Shown in pieces: positions 37,318 to 49,420 of a stretch of 64,000 bases of DNA. The position numbers and the translations under genes were made by a program. The stretch is from NCBI RefSeq assembly GCF_034702125.1, contig NC_085866.1, positions 21,370,187 to 21,434,186 of the forward strand, in the 5' to 3' direction. A model generated the notes under the pieces. That model worked only from the letters and a program-made list of their open reading frames with translations. It was not told the DNA's origin and ran no database searches. Within the stretch, counting starts at the first letter, position 1. Each line of letters opens with the position of its first letter. Source of the stretch: Engraulis encrasicolus. Taxonomy: Eukaryota > Chordata > Actinopteri > Clupeiformes > Engraulidae.

Positions 37318-37651
37318 AGGGGTATGACACTATTTTGGGGCTTTAACAGTTAAAATCGTTGGCCAGGGTTTATAAAGGTGGTAAAGTGTCTTATTTTTCA
37401 TGTCAAGCTTTGTCTTGCTTTAAGACAAGTTAAAAGAGGGAATATGTCGCTAAGCTAGTGAAAGTCAATGGATCCGTGTAGCATGCTACAATGCTACACG
37501 GATCCATTGCCTTTCACTAGCTTAGCGACATATTCCCTCTTTTAACTTGTCTTAAAGCAAGACAACACTTAAAATACGTCACTTTACCACCTTTATAAAC
37601 CCCTGCCAACGATTTTAACTGTATTAAGCCCCAAAATAGTGGCATACCCCT
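37318..37651. mobile_element. TTAA-type MITE, near-perfect palindrome of 334 bp
   Basis: TTAA at 37314-37317 and 37652-37655 bound AGGGGTATGACAC and its mirror GTGGCATACCCCT. The two halves are nearly reverse complementary throughout, centred on GTAGCATGCTACAATGCTAC. Confidence 0.92.
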
Positions 37652-38136
37652 TTAATGCCATGAAAAACACGGGGTCGGGGTGTTTTTGTTTTGTTTTTTG
37701 TTTAGTTTTTTTTTTCCTCCACGGACACTAAGACAATGATAGCCTAGGCTACGTCTTTTGAGAGGTTTTTTGTAATGCAGTTGGACATCTCTTGCGCAAA
37801 AATGTTACACTGAAATCGCCAAGGGGGAATATCTGTAGGCTACATTTCATGTGCCAAAGACACTTCAGTCACTCACAATCTCAAGCGCACTAACCCTAGA
37901 AATATCCACTGTGTGTATGCAGAGGGGGCTACTTCAACGTGTCGTCTTCATGCGTTGCAACTTTCTACAAACTTTTAGTCTGGTCATACAAATTTATTGC
38001 ATGTTCAGGTGCTACTCCACCCATTCCGTCTGCCTTGACACTAGACAGGCCAAGGCCCAACGGTTTCATAGCCTAACGTGCAGACAGTAATAGCCTACTT
38101 GAACAATTTCAGTTTTCCTGATGGCAACGACGCACG

Positions 38137-41100
38137 CAGGGCCGGTTTTTAGCATAGGCCGGCTAGGCGGTCGCCTAGAGCGCCATGTGAAGAAGGAGCG
38201 CCGAAATGGCGCTCTCCTATGCCTAATTTTGCGATATGAAGTTTTTTTATGAAGTCGCAATCAACAAAGAGTGGCGAAAGCGCTCCTCACGGCAAAGCGC
38301 CCCTCAGCCAATAGTAATATCGCTTCCAACTGTCTCTGGGAAGTCTGTGAACCAATAAACAGACAGTTCTGAGAAAGGGGGCGGGACGAGTGACAGCGTG
38401 CGATCTATTTTGAATTTGGAGACTCATTCGAGAGACAGAGGTGCTGTGTTCCATTACCCGTACTTACCGCCCTTTCCGCACTGTGTTTGGGTACGCAGGG
38501 TGTTCCATTTCTAATCGCGACGGTAAAGTGTACTGTAAATTACCCGGATAACGCCCCCAAAACGGCCATTTTTCGAAGTGTGGTGTTACTGTACACTTTT
38601 CGCACTCAACGGCCGCCATGTTTGTGACGTAGTTGAGTGCCAGATCTGTCAAACGGTTGAATCTCCGTGATAACAGCATAGTTTTGATTCCAAAGACAAT
38701 CGCCATGTGTATTAGAGGCAGGGGTAACTTAAAAAAGTGTTAGCATAAGGAACAGTGCCTTCCGTGTTGAATTGCATATTGGCGGTTGGTAAACTCGGAT
38801 GTCACGCGACCAACCGTCATTTCCGTTAAGTGTATCAGACAGAACGGGAATCGGAATGTACTCGCCTCGTGAATTGCGGAGGGTGGAAAGGGTACTTCAC
38901 TGCACTCAAACAAGGTACACAGTACAGAGGGTGAATAATGGAACACAGCAACAGAGAGGGCAAGCGCAAACAGTAGTGCTGCTCTGCTGGATGGAGATTA
39001 TTATGTTCTCATTAAACCACTCATTGCATGATGCAGGAGTTTCAGAGGGTGTTTTGGAACTATGTGATTTAATCAGCAACCGTTTGTGATTATGGAAAGC
39101 CTAATAGTTATGAGGTTACTATTTGGAATTAGAGAGAAAAAGAGCTTTGTTTTTGATAAGAGAAATCGCTAGTTAGCATGCTAACATTAGCCAAGTATGC
39201 CAAGCAATGAAATCCAGTAAAGTAGCTGTTAGTAGCCTACTCACTACTCACTAACACCCACCTGATATCATAATACTTGCTTAGGTTGACAAGCAATGTA
39301 AAGTAAGACTGGTGCAATGTTTAAAAAAAAATTAGCTGCCATATCTCCTTCCATCCACATGAATTACCTGCTTGTTGTAAGCTTAAAAAAACATTAATTT
39401 CCAGACCAGAATGACATAGCCTACATTAATCATGTAACAGAACCATGCACAACAGACAAGTGAGGCTATTTACTATATTTTGTATATTATGAAATTCAAT
39501 AGCGTGACAGCTCTTCTCCCTTTCTCTCACCCTGTCCCTCCAAACACATAGATAGCCCCCTTCTCATTCTCCTAGGCCTACTCACAAATGCACCACTATT
39601 TCCAGTCCAGAAATGAAATTGGTTTGGAAGACAGCACAAATGTGTAGCTTATTAAAATTGTTATGCTGCCATGCTTTGTGATGCTGTAGGCCATGCTAGT
39701 CCAAACTAAGGCCCGCGGGCCAACTCCGGCCCGCGAGCCCGTTTTTATTGGCCCGCGGCAGATTTTTAAAATGTGATTGAACATGGCCCGCACATTACAT
39801 TTGACCTACGTTGTAACTCTGTTGCAATTCTGACTTTGAACACCAAGTGGCGCCACCCGCTAAAACTTCTCCACTTCAACCTGGCTAGTTGTTTCTTGTT
39901 TGTTACAGTAGTAGTCCTGTCAGAGAAATAAATAGAAAATGATGGTTGCTAATAAGTTGCTGCATCCAAAGGAAATATTTTGGCTTGACCACAAATGAGC
40001 AATGCTTTCTAACAAACACAGATGAGCTAGTTTGCAAAATCCTATGCATGGGAACCCAGACCTGTTCACGCTGAGTTCAGGATGACAGGCTGGGAACTAA
40101 AGCATGATGCTAAGATATTTTTCAAGTTTCAATTGGGGCCGGAGTAGTTTGGGTACTTTTTCATCACCTTGTTAAAATAAGATGTAATCTGCGGTTTGGT
40201 AGTGATATGGCATTGTTATGTTAGCGCCGTCCGTCACCAAATAATAGGAGACAGTTACGGCAACAGCTGCTTATAAACACTCCAAACTTAATTAGCGGTT
40301 AGCGTTAGCGATTGCTTAGCACTTTTATTTGTAACTTTAACCCACAGTTGGAATAGTATCATGCTGTACTGTAAGCACATTTCGCACAAGTGACATTATT
40401 TTTTGATTGCTTTGTGAATTCATCCTGTTAAATTGCCTCTTTGGCTGTAGCAAGTTAGCTAAACATGCTAGGTTACGACAGAACTAGCTCATTTAAACTG
40501 AGGGAGGCACAGAGAGAAGAGCTGCCTTTTTGTTTTCATCCCTGCCTGCGTGCGTCTGAGAGAGAGAGGCACCTGATCTGATTGGATCAGCGCGAGTTTC
40601 ACATTAACCCATGAAGTGCCGGGGAACAGCAAGTATTGGCTATAATAAGAATTATTAAATACAAATAAAACGGCATATAAACATGGATTGATTGATTGTA
40701 GGCAATAATAAAATATCAATTTAATAATAATTAATAACAATTAATAATAAGCTTAATTGTTAACCGTGTACATGTGGATAATTCATACACTGACACAATA
40801 ATAGGCCTATTGATGCAATTTTTGTTACCTTTTCTTACATTGCCTCTTGAAAATATTGGAAATAGCCTAAATTATGGGCTACCAGACAGCTTTTGTCTCC
40901 CTTGTGTATTTGGTACCTTACCGGTCATCACACAATAGGCTATGTCACCGCTAAAGTGCGGCCCGGCCCCTTGTTCATTTTCCTGTATTCGGCCCTCACT
41001 AAAAAAAGTTTGGACACCCCTGCTTTAGATAGTGTAGATCAGTGCAGACCTCCTTGCTAGGCCTATTATCTACACATGCATTTTACATGCAAATGTACTG

Positions 41101-41180
41101 TACCACTCTCCTGGCATTTGTGGCAGTTTGGGCAGAACTCAAACTTGCCTAGGGCACCAAATAAGCCAGAACCGGCCCTG
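38137..41180. mobile_element. hAT-like element (CAGGGCCGGTTTT ends), 3.0 kb, with nested elements
   Basis: CAGGGCCGGTTTTTAGC at the left is mirrored by GCCAGAACCGGCCCTG. The flanks GACGCACG and TACGCACG match at 7 of 8. Two units appear nested: about 38442-38948 (inverted GCTGTGTTCCATTA ends) and 39688-41022. No transposase is recognisable. Confidence 0.75.
39688..41022. mobile_element. hAT-like element with GTCCAAACT ends
   Basis: CTAGTCCAAACTAAGGCCCG at the left pairs roughly with GGCCCTCACTAAAAAAAGTT followed by TGGACACCCCTG. The latter, inverted, is the familiar CAGGGGTGTCCAAACT hAT terminus. The left end and the target duplication are decayed. Confidence 0.6.
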
Positions 41181-41809
41181 TACGCACGTACACACAGGTG
41201 ACGGTTTCCAACCGTAGTCTTAGTTCATGCCTACCTGTTGGGGTCTTTCATTTTCTTGTGGTTAGGACTGGGTACCGAAATTCGGTTCCTTAATGGAACC
41301 AAATGAAAGGCTAAGGTTCTACTTGGCATCGAAACGTGCCTTGGCTGTGGGTTCCACGTTTCGGTTCCTAGATGTCCATCACGTCAGTTATCATTTCGCA
41401 TTTATAACCCCAGAACGTTAACGCAGTCAGAACGGCAGTCGCTTCTGGCAAAAAAAACTGGCAACATTAATTGTGATCACATTTGGGCTTGCAGAGACTG
41501 CTGGCAGCTACACCCCCCTTTTAAACAGGTGTTACGAGAGAAACAACCACCAGCCCATCTTTAATTTGTGTAGGCGTACCGAGAAGAGTAGGCCTAGCCT
41601 ATTTCTAGCGTTTGTAGACGGCAAAGAATTCAAACTTTGTCTTCGACACAGCCACTGCGAGCATGTGCAAACGAAGCATTCCATCATTCTCACGCAAATG
41701 GTTACATGGGCGTATTATATGAGGAAAGTAAAAGTCGGCAACACTGTTCGCTCCACCATGAATCATCAAACAGTGTTGGGGACCTTTTCCCTTTAGTGGT
41801 GGGTGCGCA

Positions 41810-43360
41810 CCCAGATAGCAAGCTGACATTGAATAGATATTGATTTTCCATCTGAATCATCAGAATGGTCGACATTGAAATATTGATGCAAAATAGATGT
41901 TGAATCACCATTGTTAAACCGATGTAACCCGACCTAAAATAAAGTTGACAGCAATGATATTGAAACAACATTGATTCATGGTCGTCCTTATTATGATTGA
42001 TGTATCATTGATATTTGGTAATTACGTATGATCGAAAGGCCATCGATATATAGTTTACCGGGAAAGATTGAAGTTATCGGTCGTTGCTGAACGGGACAAG
42101 ACAAAGAGTGGCGCACGCTCGGATCCAGGAACAATTACAGGTAAGCAGACTTTCATACTTTTACACAGTAAGTGTCCCCGGTCCGCGATCCATAAACGGC
42201 CACAGTTTTCCGAGAGCGCCTGGTGCGGTCACGGCCGATTTCCTCCGATCACCTACGATCGGCAACACAAGCTGAATGAAACAGGCTAGCCGGCTAGCGA
42301 GCTTTACTGCAGCCATTCTGTGAACTGCAGCTAGCAGTACGTGTACTGGTGTCAGTTGCTGGAACACACACTTACAACGTAATAAACTTAACTTGTGTGT
42401 ATGTGCTTTAGACCTTCCACGACCATGACGAGAGCTCCAGCTCTGACTTTCCTGGCCCATCACAATCATAACGACCTAAAAGCCCAGTAGGACCGATGGC
42501 CAGAGATGGAGGAGGAGGGAGACAGACGCAGCAGAGGTCGGGGACCTTGATTAGGAAGACTCCAACAGAACGTCCTGCTAACTGTAAGGATACGGTAGGC
42601 TACATTCATTCCACAATACCATATTTCCTGCTGTATTCCTTCAGATGTGTAAGTATTGTAATGGATGTTATCACAACAGATGTAGGCCTACTCTATATCG
42701 CAACACGAGTAGCCTACACCTGTTGTGATAACACCCATTACAATATTTCAGAAATAGCATGGGATTTTCAATATATTTTGAAAAGTTTTATGGACCGATG
42801 TGTGTTGTTAGGATTCATTTTAATTAAAACTAGGCCTATATTTTGTGTGTTTCAGATGCCCTCGCTCAACAGCCTGGTGGGAATCGGATGGATGATCTTG
42901 TTTTTACACAAGCTGTGCAGAAATGGCTATGCGCCGGACAGAACTGGAGGTGCCAGTCGCGGTGACAGTAATTAAAATAATTCAAATAATAAACATCTTT
43001 CTTAATAAACATCTTGTGTTTCATATTTATTATTTTATATTATTAAAATGTGGATCCTGGCTGTAGATAAAGCAGGATATATGAGCCAGATAATTCTGGT
43101 AGCCTTTCTATTGAAATAACATTGAAAGCTCATTGATTTTTAGTTATGTCGAAATTTCAATGTTGTTTCAATATAGGCACGTATCGAAATACAGTTGAAG
43201 TTACGTGGATCCATAGTTACAAAATCAACATAGTTTCAATGTTAGTCGAGGGTGCAAACTGATGCTAAATCAACATCGACATCTGATGTTGTTTCAATGG
43301 TTTAGCGTCGGCAATGGAATGCTGATTCTACATCGATTCAATGTAATCTTGCTATCTGGG
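41810..43360. mobile_element. DNA-transposon-like element with CCCAGATAGCAAG ends
   Basis: CCCAGATAGCAAG (41810-41822) is exactly inverted as CTTGCTATCTGGG (43348-43360). Subterminal zones hold many ATTGA and CAACATTG words in both directions. The middle (42490-42975) has a 159-codon frame that I do not recognise. No clear target duplication. Confidence 0.7.
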
Positions 43361-44070
43361 CACATTCTCTGACTTTTTGGATTACGTGTGTAGCCTGTGG
43401 AATTAGTACCACACAGGACACAGTTCTTCAGGGGTTTTCCAGTAAGATTTATTTTAAACCAAAGGTGCAAAAGTAGACTTCAGTCTTGAGTCACTCACAG
43501 CTGTAGCCTTGCTAAAGCATTCACTTTTTCATACAAAAAACAATACGGCAGTGGGCTTACCTAACAAAACGAAATAAAAGACAAAAAAAGATCATTAGCA
43601 ATCAACTCATTTTGGTCACACTTACAAACTAACATCTGCTGATAATTTATTACTCACAGGTTTCGTTATCCTAACAGGTATAGGCCTAGCCCACGTCGCT
43701 GGAGGAATCTTCACACATCACGAACAATCTTCAAACATCGCCGCTCGTACAGTCTCTAACAAAGTATTGATCTCATATACCGAACATTATGTTGCACATC
43801 TTCAGTTTTGATGAGATTTTATAGCAAGCAATTTACAAAAACAATGAAATTACACTGAAAGTGCCATCTCGTTGCAGAGCTCCCCTGTACAGCACTTTTC
43901 TTCTCAAAAACGAACTACGGCAAGCAACGCCGTCCAAACTTCACTTCAAACTCATGTGCATTTCAGCTTCATCAAATAACATGGTCAAATACTGCCACCT
44001 ACAGGACAACTTCTGACACTTCTCTCTGGACATTCATCACTCTGTAACCATACCTATATTTATAAATGCA
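43361..44070. other. non-coding sequence left of the Gypsy insertion
   Basis: No recognisable gene. AT-rich sequence belonging to the 41263-51311 element or a further insertion; no boundaries were found. Confidence 0.4.
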
Positions 44071-44075
44071 TTTAG

Positions 44076-44248
44076 TGTTGTGTACCTACTTTTGCTCGGC
44101 ATTCGGTAGATACATTTCAGAATTAAATCTTATGAATAAGCACGCTCCATAACACGCGTCTGCTCGTCTGCTTGCTTTATTAGAACAGAGTGTACTCCTT
44201 CCGGTACATCCCATAATATCATACCTAGCGGTAACCTGGGACACGACA
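44076..44248 (-). repeat. 3' LTR of the Gypsy element
   Basis: 173 bp, starting TGTTGTGTACC and ending GGGACACGACA on the + strand. It differs from the other LTR at one base that I can see (ATATCAT here, ATACCAT there, near 44219). Confidence 0.95.
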
Positions 44249-44721
44249 TCCCCCCTTTACTTGGAATTAAACTTTTCGTTTACAACAACAGTAATATTCA
44301 AACTAAGGATCACCTTGTGTTCCATTCATTACTTCATGTCAACAGTAACCATATCTGAATTCTTAAACTGTTTCCTTAACATAAACATTTACCACATCAG
44401 CATCTCATCAGTAGATTTCCTTAAACAAAAACATTAGTCCATTCTTGTGGTCCTTGTAGTTCCTGTAAAACAAATGCATTTTCTTCCAGAAAATTAAATC
44501 ATAAAAGATTACTTCATTTCCCTTAACTGAAACTGTTAACCTTCTGTCACATATCAGAATATTCATTTTCCATTAACTGAGACTGAGTTACCTTTTATCA
44601 CACGTCAGAAATCATAAACCGTGTGAGATGAACATTTTTTTTCAACACATGAACAATGGTGAGATATTCTTTTTTTCCCTTCACGACTCACCCCCTTTTT
44701 TTTAAACTCATGTCCACTTAG

Positions 44722-47700
44722 TCACTCACAAACATAATCAGAGAGCTTCTTGGGTGCTATCCTGGCTCTTTGTGGTCTCACTGGTGTGTCAGGCTGTGTC
44801 TGTGTGTGCAAGTCAGTTTCTGTGTGTGGAGTCGGAGCAGCAGCAGGCAACTGCTTGTCTTTCATTGCTGCCTCACTGGGACTGATGCTCTCAGCTCCGC
44901 TGGTTTCTTCCTGTTCGGTGTGTGTGTCTTGTCTCAGTCTTTCGTATTTCTTCACAAAGGTGGTGTTCCTTGCGTATTGTGCTCCAGCTGGTGATTGCAC
45001 AACGACTTTGTTTCCTGTCTTGCTGATGATTTTGTGTGGTGTGGCATTGAATGTTGTTGTCAGTTTGTCAGTCTTGTCCTGTCTGACGAGAACAGTGTCA
45101 CCAACACTGACCTCTGAGTGTCGTGCTCCTCTGGTTGTGTCTGCATACACTTTGCTCTTTGCCTTTTGCTCAGAGTCACGATCACATACCTCCTGGTCTG
45201 TGTGAGTCTCGATGAGTTCAGGCAGTTTTCCTCGAATCTTTCGATTGAAGAGCAGTTCTGCTGGGCTTTTGCCAGTTGTGGTGTGGGTAATCCCACGGTA
45301 CACAGTCACATACTTTCTCAGTTCTTTTTTCCAGTCCAGTCCATCTGACTGAGCTATTCTGATTCTTTTCATCAGTGACGCATTCTGACGCTCAACCTCC
45401 CCGTTGGCCTGAGCGTACTTGGGTGTTGTTTTCACATGTGTGATGCCATTCTCCTCACAGAACAGTTTGAATTGCTCTGACTTGAATTGCGGACCGTTGT
45501 CAGATCGGCAGGTGACTGGCTGTCCGTGTCTACTGAAGATTGTCTCCATGCTGTCTATCACCTTGTCTGCTGTGGTTGAAGTCAGGATGTCATATTCGTA
45601 GTAACGGCTGAAGTAGTCCACTACGACCAAGATGGAGTGGTTGGATGGGAGAGGTCCCAGAAGGTCGACTGCGACGTCTCGCCACGGTCCATCAGGTAGC
45701 GGTGTGGGTCTCAGCGGTTCTGGTGGGTCAGGCTTGGCCACGATTTGACAGCCGTGGCAGGCCTTGCAGTGTCTTTCGGCTGCTCTGTCCATTCCTGGCC
45801 ACCACACTTTTGTTCTGAGGTGCTGCTTGGTTCCCACTATTCCTAAATGTCCTTCGTGGGCCAGTGCAAGAGCCCTTGCTCGCAGCGCCTGTGGCAACAC
45901 GATGCGTGTGCCTCTCAGAACCAGGAAACCTATGGTGCATAGCTCATTTGCCACTACTGCATACTGTTTGCATTTTTCAAAATGTCCAGTGTCAATCGCT
46001 CTGCGTAACTCACGTAGCTCTGTGTCAGAGGCAGATGCTTCCTCCACTTCTCTGGTGGTGAGTGCTTTTGGGGTTGCATTCACTGCGACAAACCTCACGT
46101 ACTCGTCAGCTCCATGCTCGTGTTGCACTCCCCTCCCTTCGCTGGTGAGAAGTCGTGACAGCGGATCAGCAATGTTGTTTTTTCCTGCGATGTGGACCAC
46201 TTTGAAGTCATACGGCTGCAGCCTGAGGACCCAGCGTTCTATGCGTGCGCATGGCTTGGAACGTGGCCCGTATATCACCTCCAATGGCTTGTGGTCGGTG
46301 ACCAGATCAAACTTTCTCCCATAGAGGTACGGATGCAGTCTCTCACAGGCCCACACTAGACCTAGTGCCTCTCTTTCTGTTTGGGAGTACTTGCGCTCGC
46401 AGAGTGTTAGGCTGCGGCTTACGTAGCATACAGGAACTCTAATTCCCTTCTGGTTTTGGACCAGTACTGCGCCTAATCCCACAGGGCTTGCGTCCGCTAT
46501 TACACATGTTTTAGCATCTTTGTCAAAGTAAGCTAGTGTTGCGGCTCTAGCTAGCTCTGCTTTCAGGTTACTGAATGCTTGTTTCTGCTCTGGGCCAAAT
46601 TTGAATGGTGTGTCTTTTCTTGTTAAGCGCCTCAGTGGCTCAGACAGGGTTGCAAACTGAGGGATAAATCGGCTACTGTAACCTACTAGCCCCAGGAAAC
46701 TACGCACCTCCGTGGCGGTCTCCGGTTCTCTTGCTTCAGTCACAGCACGCACTCTCTCCTCTGTCGGCCCGATTCCTTTCTCTGACAGCAGGATGCCCAT
46801 GAAGATCAGTCTGTCCATGTTGAACTGGCATTTTGTTGGGTTCAGAGTTAGCCCGCTTTCTCTGAGCCTGGCCATGACTGCGTGCAGTCGTTGATCATGT
46901 GTCTCCTGGTCAGCAGCGTGGATGATGACATCGTCGGAGATGTTCTCCACCCCTTCGATCCCGGTCAGTGCGCTGGCGATCTCGTGTTGGTATTGCTCGC
47001 TGGCGGATGAGACACCAAAGAGCAGTCTTTTGTATCTGTACACGCCATTGTGCACTGCAAATGTGGTGATCTCCCGTGACTCTGGGGTCAATTCGAGTTG
47101 GTGGTAACCCCATTTCAGGTCTAGCTTGCTGAATATGGTCGAGCCGTTCATGCCTTGGAGTAGCTCGTCCACAGTGGGGATTGGAAAGCGTTCCCTCACT
47201 ATCGCCTCATTTGCCCGCCTCATGTCAAGACACAGGCGAACATCATTTCCCGGTTTTGGGACTATCACCACCGGGTTCACCCATGGGGTGGGGCCATTGA
47301 CAGGTTCAATAATGTCCAAGTTCATCAACTCCTTAATCCTGTTCTCCACTGCCCCCCTGAGGTTGAATGGTATGCGCCTAAGTGGCTGGGCTACAGGTCT
47401 CACATCTGGATTGATGTGCAATTTGACCTGTCGTGTTTTCAACTTTCCTACTCCCTTGAACACTTCGGGATACTGCTGCTGGAGTGTGTGCTTAAGGTCA
47501 GTCACAGCAGAGATGTTGGCGCCTATTCTCAACACCCCCAGGCGTGTCGCCGTTTCCCTCCCCAGCAGTGGTTCACCGTTTCCCTTGATGACGATGAATT
47601 CAGCCTGTTCAGTTTTGTTCCCAATGGAGATGTCACATGTAAACTCGCCCTTGACTACAAGTGGCTCGCTGGATGAATAGGAATAGAGCCTCCTTTCTGT

Positions 47701-48726
47701 CTTAGGGACATAGGAGTGGCACTTAATGTGTCCTGCTTTCAAATTTTCCCATGCATTTTCCCCCATCACGTTGCTTGTAGCCCCGGAGTCTACCAGCATT
47801 TTCACATTCACTCCCCCAACACAGAATGAAAGTCTTTCTGGCATGTCACCATCATTTACAACAAAAGCAAAGTCATTTCTTGCATTTTCGGTTTCGACGC
47901 TGTTTACAGTCTGTCTATTTTTCAAGTTCTTGGTGCGGCACACTTTTGCATAATGATCTTTCCCGTGGCATTTGTTGCACGTCTGCCCACGTGCAGGGCA
48001 TTTCGGATCTCGACCCATGTGGTCGCTATTGCCGCATCGGTAGCATTTTCCATCATTTTTATTATAGTCTTTGGATTGCTTCCCTTTTGCATTCCAACTT
48101 ACTTGTTTTCCCCTTTTTCCTTTCGAGGAAACGTGATTGACCGTCTCGGCGGTCGCTTTCGATGCACCTGACATGGCGGACATTTGCTCCTCGATGGTCT
48201 CACATTGTGCTGCCGTTTCCAAAGCACTTGCTAACGTCAGTCCACGACCCACTTCTAGCAATTTTCTCCTCACATATTCGGACGTTCCTCTACTCAAAAT
48301 TGCATCCCTGATTTGGTTATCAGAATCGCCACCATAGCCACAGTCTTTCACAACTTGTCGTAGGCGAGTAGCAAACTGTTGCACGGTCTCACCTGGCTTC
48401 TGGTGCAGTTTTTGGAACTCGTGCCTGGCTAACGCAGTGTTCACTTGAGGTACGAAGTACTCGTTCAATGCATCGACAGCTTCCTTGTAGTCCGTTGGAC
48501 CACCGGTACCTTGTAGAGTTGAGAAGATGTCTTGCACGTCAGGTCCAGCTAGATGCAGAAGAAGTGCACGTCGTCTTTGCTGTGTAGCCACTGGGGTATT
48601 TTCTCCCAAGATGAGCCCTTTTCCGTCGGCGAATAGCTCGAACGATGTTAGCCACCGCTTCCATCTCGTGCCTAGCGTCGCTGGCTCGGTGTAGCATGCG
48701 AAGTGCTGAATCCCGGATTTCTCCAT
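44722..48726 (-). CDS. Gypsy gag-pol polyprotein, 1334 residues, uninterrupted
   Basis: Domains in order: a gag region (1 to about 290) with two zinc knuckles, CYRCGNSDHMGRDPKC and CNKCHGKDHYAKVC; an aspartic protease with LVDSGATSNVM; reverse transcriptase with FSKLDLKWGYHQL and ISDDVIIH in the catalytic position, where YxDD is usual; RNase H with VIADASPVGLGAVL and VTDHKPL; integrase with the HHCC zinc-binding region (HEGHLG ... CKACHGC) and the DDE core (AVDLLGP, RSDNGPQF, NGEVERQN). Gag and pol share one frame with no stop or frameshift. It copies element RNA into DNA and inserts it. There is no envelope frame. It lies antisense to the pepsinogens. Confidence 0.95.
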   Translation of the reverse strand: MEKSGIQHFACYTEPATLGTRWKRWLTSFELFADGKGLILGENTPVATQQRRRALLLHLAGPDVQDIFSTLQGTGGPTDYKEAVDALNEYFVPQVNTALARHEFQKLHQKPGETVQQFATRLRQVVKDCGYGGDSDNQIRDAILSRGTSEYVRRKLLEVGRGLTLASALETAAQCETIEEQMSAMSGASKATAETVNHVSSKGKRGKQVSWNAKGKQSKDYNKNDGKCYRCGNSDHMGRDPKCPARGQTCNKCHGKDHYAKVCRTKNLKNRQTVNSVETENARNDFAFVVNDGDMPERLSFCVGGVNVKMLVDSGATSNVMGENAWENLKAGHIKCHSYVPKTERRLYSYSSSEPLVVKGEFTCDISIGNKTEQAEFIVIKGNGEPLLGRETATRLGVLRIGANISAVTDLKHTLQQQYPEVFKGVGKLKTRQVKLHINPDVRPVAQPLRRIPFNLRGAVENRIKELMNLDIIEPVNGPTPWVNPVVIVPKPGNDVRLCLDMRRANEAIVRERFPIPTVDELLQGMNGSTIFSKLDLKWGYHQLELTPESREITTFAVHNGVYRYKRLLFGVSSASEQYQHEIASALTGIEGVENISDDVIIHAADQETHDQRLHAVMARLRESGLTLNPTKCQFNMDRLIFMGILLSEKGIGPTEERVRAVTEAREPETATEVRSFLGLVGYSSRFIPQFATLSEPLRRLTRKDTPFKFGPEQKQAFSNLKAELARAATLAYFDKDAKTCVIADASPVGLGAVLVQNQKGIRVPVCYVSRSLTLCERKYSQTEREALGLVWACERLHPYLYGRKFDLVTDHKPLEVIYGPRSKPCARIERWVLRLQPYDFKVVHIAGKNNIADPLSRLLTSEGRGVQHEHGADEYVRFVAVNATPKALTTREVEEASASDTELRELRRAIDTGHFEKCKQYAVVANELCTIGFLVLRGTRIVLPQALRARALALAHEGHLGIVGTKQHLRTKVWWPGMDRAAERHCKACHGCQIVAKPDPPEPLRPTPLPDGPWRDVAVDLLGPLPSNHSILVVVDYFSRYYEYDILTSTTADKVIDSMETIFSRHGQPVTCRSDNGPQFKSEQFKLFCEENGITHVKTTPKYAQANGEVERQNASLMKRIRIAQSDGLDWKKELRKYVTVYRGITHTTTGKSPAELLFNRKIRGKLPELIETHTDQEVCDRDSEQKAKSKVYADTTRGARHSEVSVGDTVLVRQDKTDKLTTTFNATPHKIISKTGNKVVVQSPAGAQYARNTTFVKKYERLRQDTHTEQEETSGAESISPSEAAMKDKQLPAAAPTPHTETDLHTQTQPDTPVRPQRARIAPKKLSDYVCE

Positions 48727-48791
48727 AGTTTACTAAACTAACTAAACTGTCAGATTTAACTAACTATCGCGTTTTCACTCCTCGTCGCCAA

Positions 48792-48964
48792 TGTTGTGTA
48801 CCTACTTTTGCTCGGCATTCGGTAGATACATTTCAGAATTAAATCTTATGAATAAGCACGCTCCATAACACGCGTCTGCTCGTCTGCTTGCTTTATTAGA
48901 ACAGAGTGTACTCCTTCCGGTACATCCCATAATACCATACCTAGCGGTAACCTGGGACACGACA
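48792..48964 (-). repeat. 5' LTR of the Gypsy element
   Basis: 173 bp, nearly identical to 44076-44248. As the upstream LTR on the minus strand it would hold the promoter. The gag-pol ATG is 65 bases past its inner edge. Confidence 0.95.
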
Positions 48965-49420
48965 TTTAGTACCACCTGGTTACACGTGAATCATTGCAAA
49001 GTTTAAACTCCATGTCAATAAAACGGAAACTCATATCAGAAGCATCAGGTGAGCTCAGTCACTTTTGGCCGCGAGAGACTTTCTTTGTGTGTTAGGCATA
49101 GTGCGATACGGAACGCAGTAACGTGGATTATTGAAAATGAAGACTTGATTTCTTCTATGTGGATATTTTTTTGCGTTTGGTAGCCTATAATTATGGACCA
49201 TGCAAAGAACTCGAAACAGAGCGCGCCCAGTGCTTCACTGCGTGCGTAGCAAGCTATAGCCAAGTCGCCTCCGCCCGTCCCCCAATTCCACCCGCCTACT
49301 TATAAGTGATGATAATTAATTAGGCCTATGTATCCACTGTTTAAGTCAGGAATGGATATCGACATGATACGGAGTTTGTATGCTTACAATTTGAAACGGT
49401 GATGACATTTAAAACCAAGT

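Larger units (their letters stand above)
44076..48964 (-). mobile_element. Ty3/Gypsy LTR retrotransposon, structurally complete
   Basis: Two 173-bp LTRs (TG...CA) enclose 4.54 kb. TTTAG target duplications lie at 44071-44075 and 48965-48969. On the minus strand, a TGGCGACGAGG primer-binding candidate follows the 5' LTR after one base, a single gag-pol frame fills 48726-44722, and a polypurine tract AAAGGGGGGA (44249-44258) abuts the 3' LTR. The element is 4889 bp and has every part expected of an autonomous copy. Confidence 0.95.

Noticed and set aside
42496..42975. 159-codon frame inside the CCCAGATAGCAAG element as a host gene
   Set aside because: No domain recognised, it spans a probable splice-like region in a transposon, and it has no supporting promoter or poly(A) signal. 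Left as unexplained content of the element.
45764..46324. Plus-strand frames of up to 186 codons across 44750-48337
   Set aside because: They are antisense shadows of the Gypsy gag-pol frame, which has clear domains on the minus strand.
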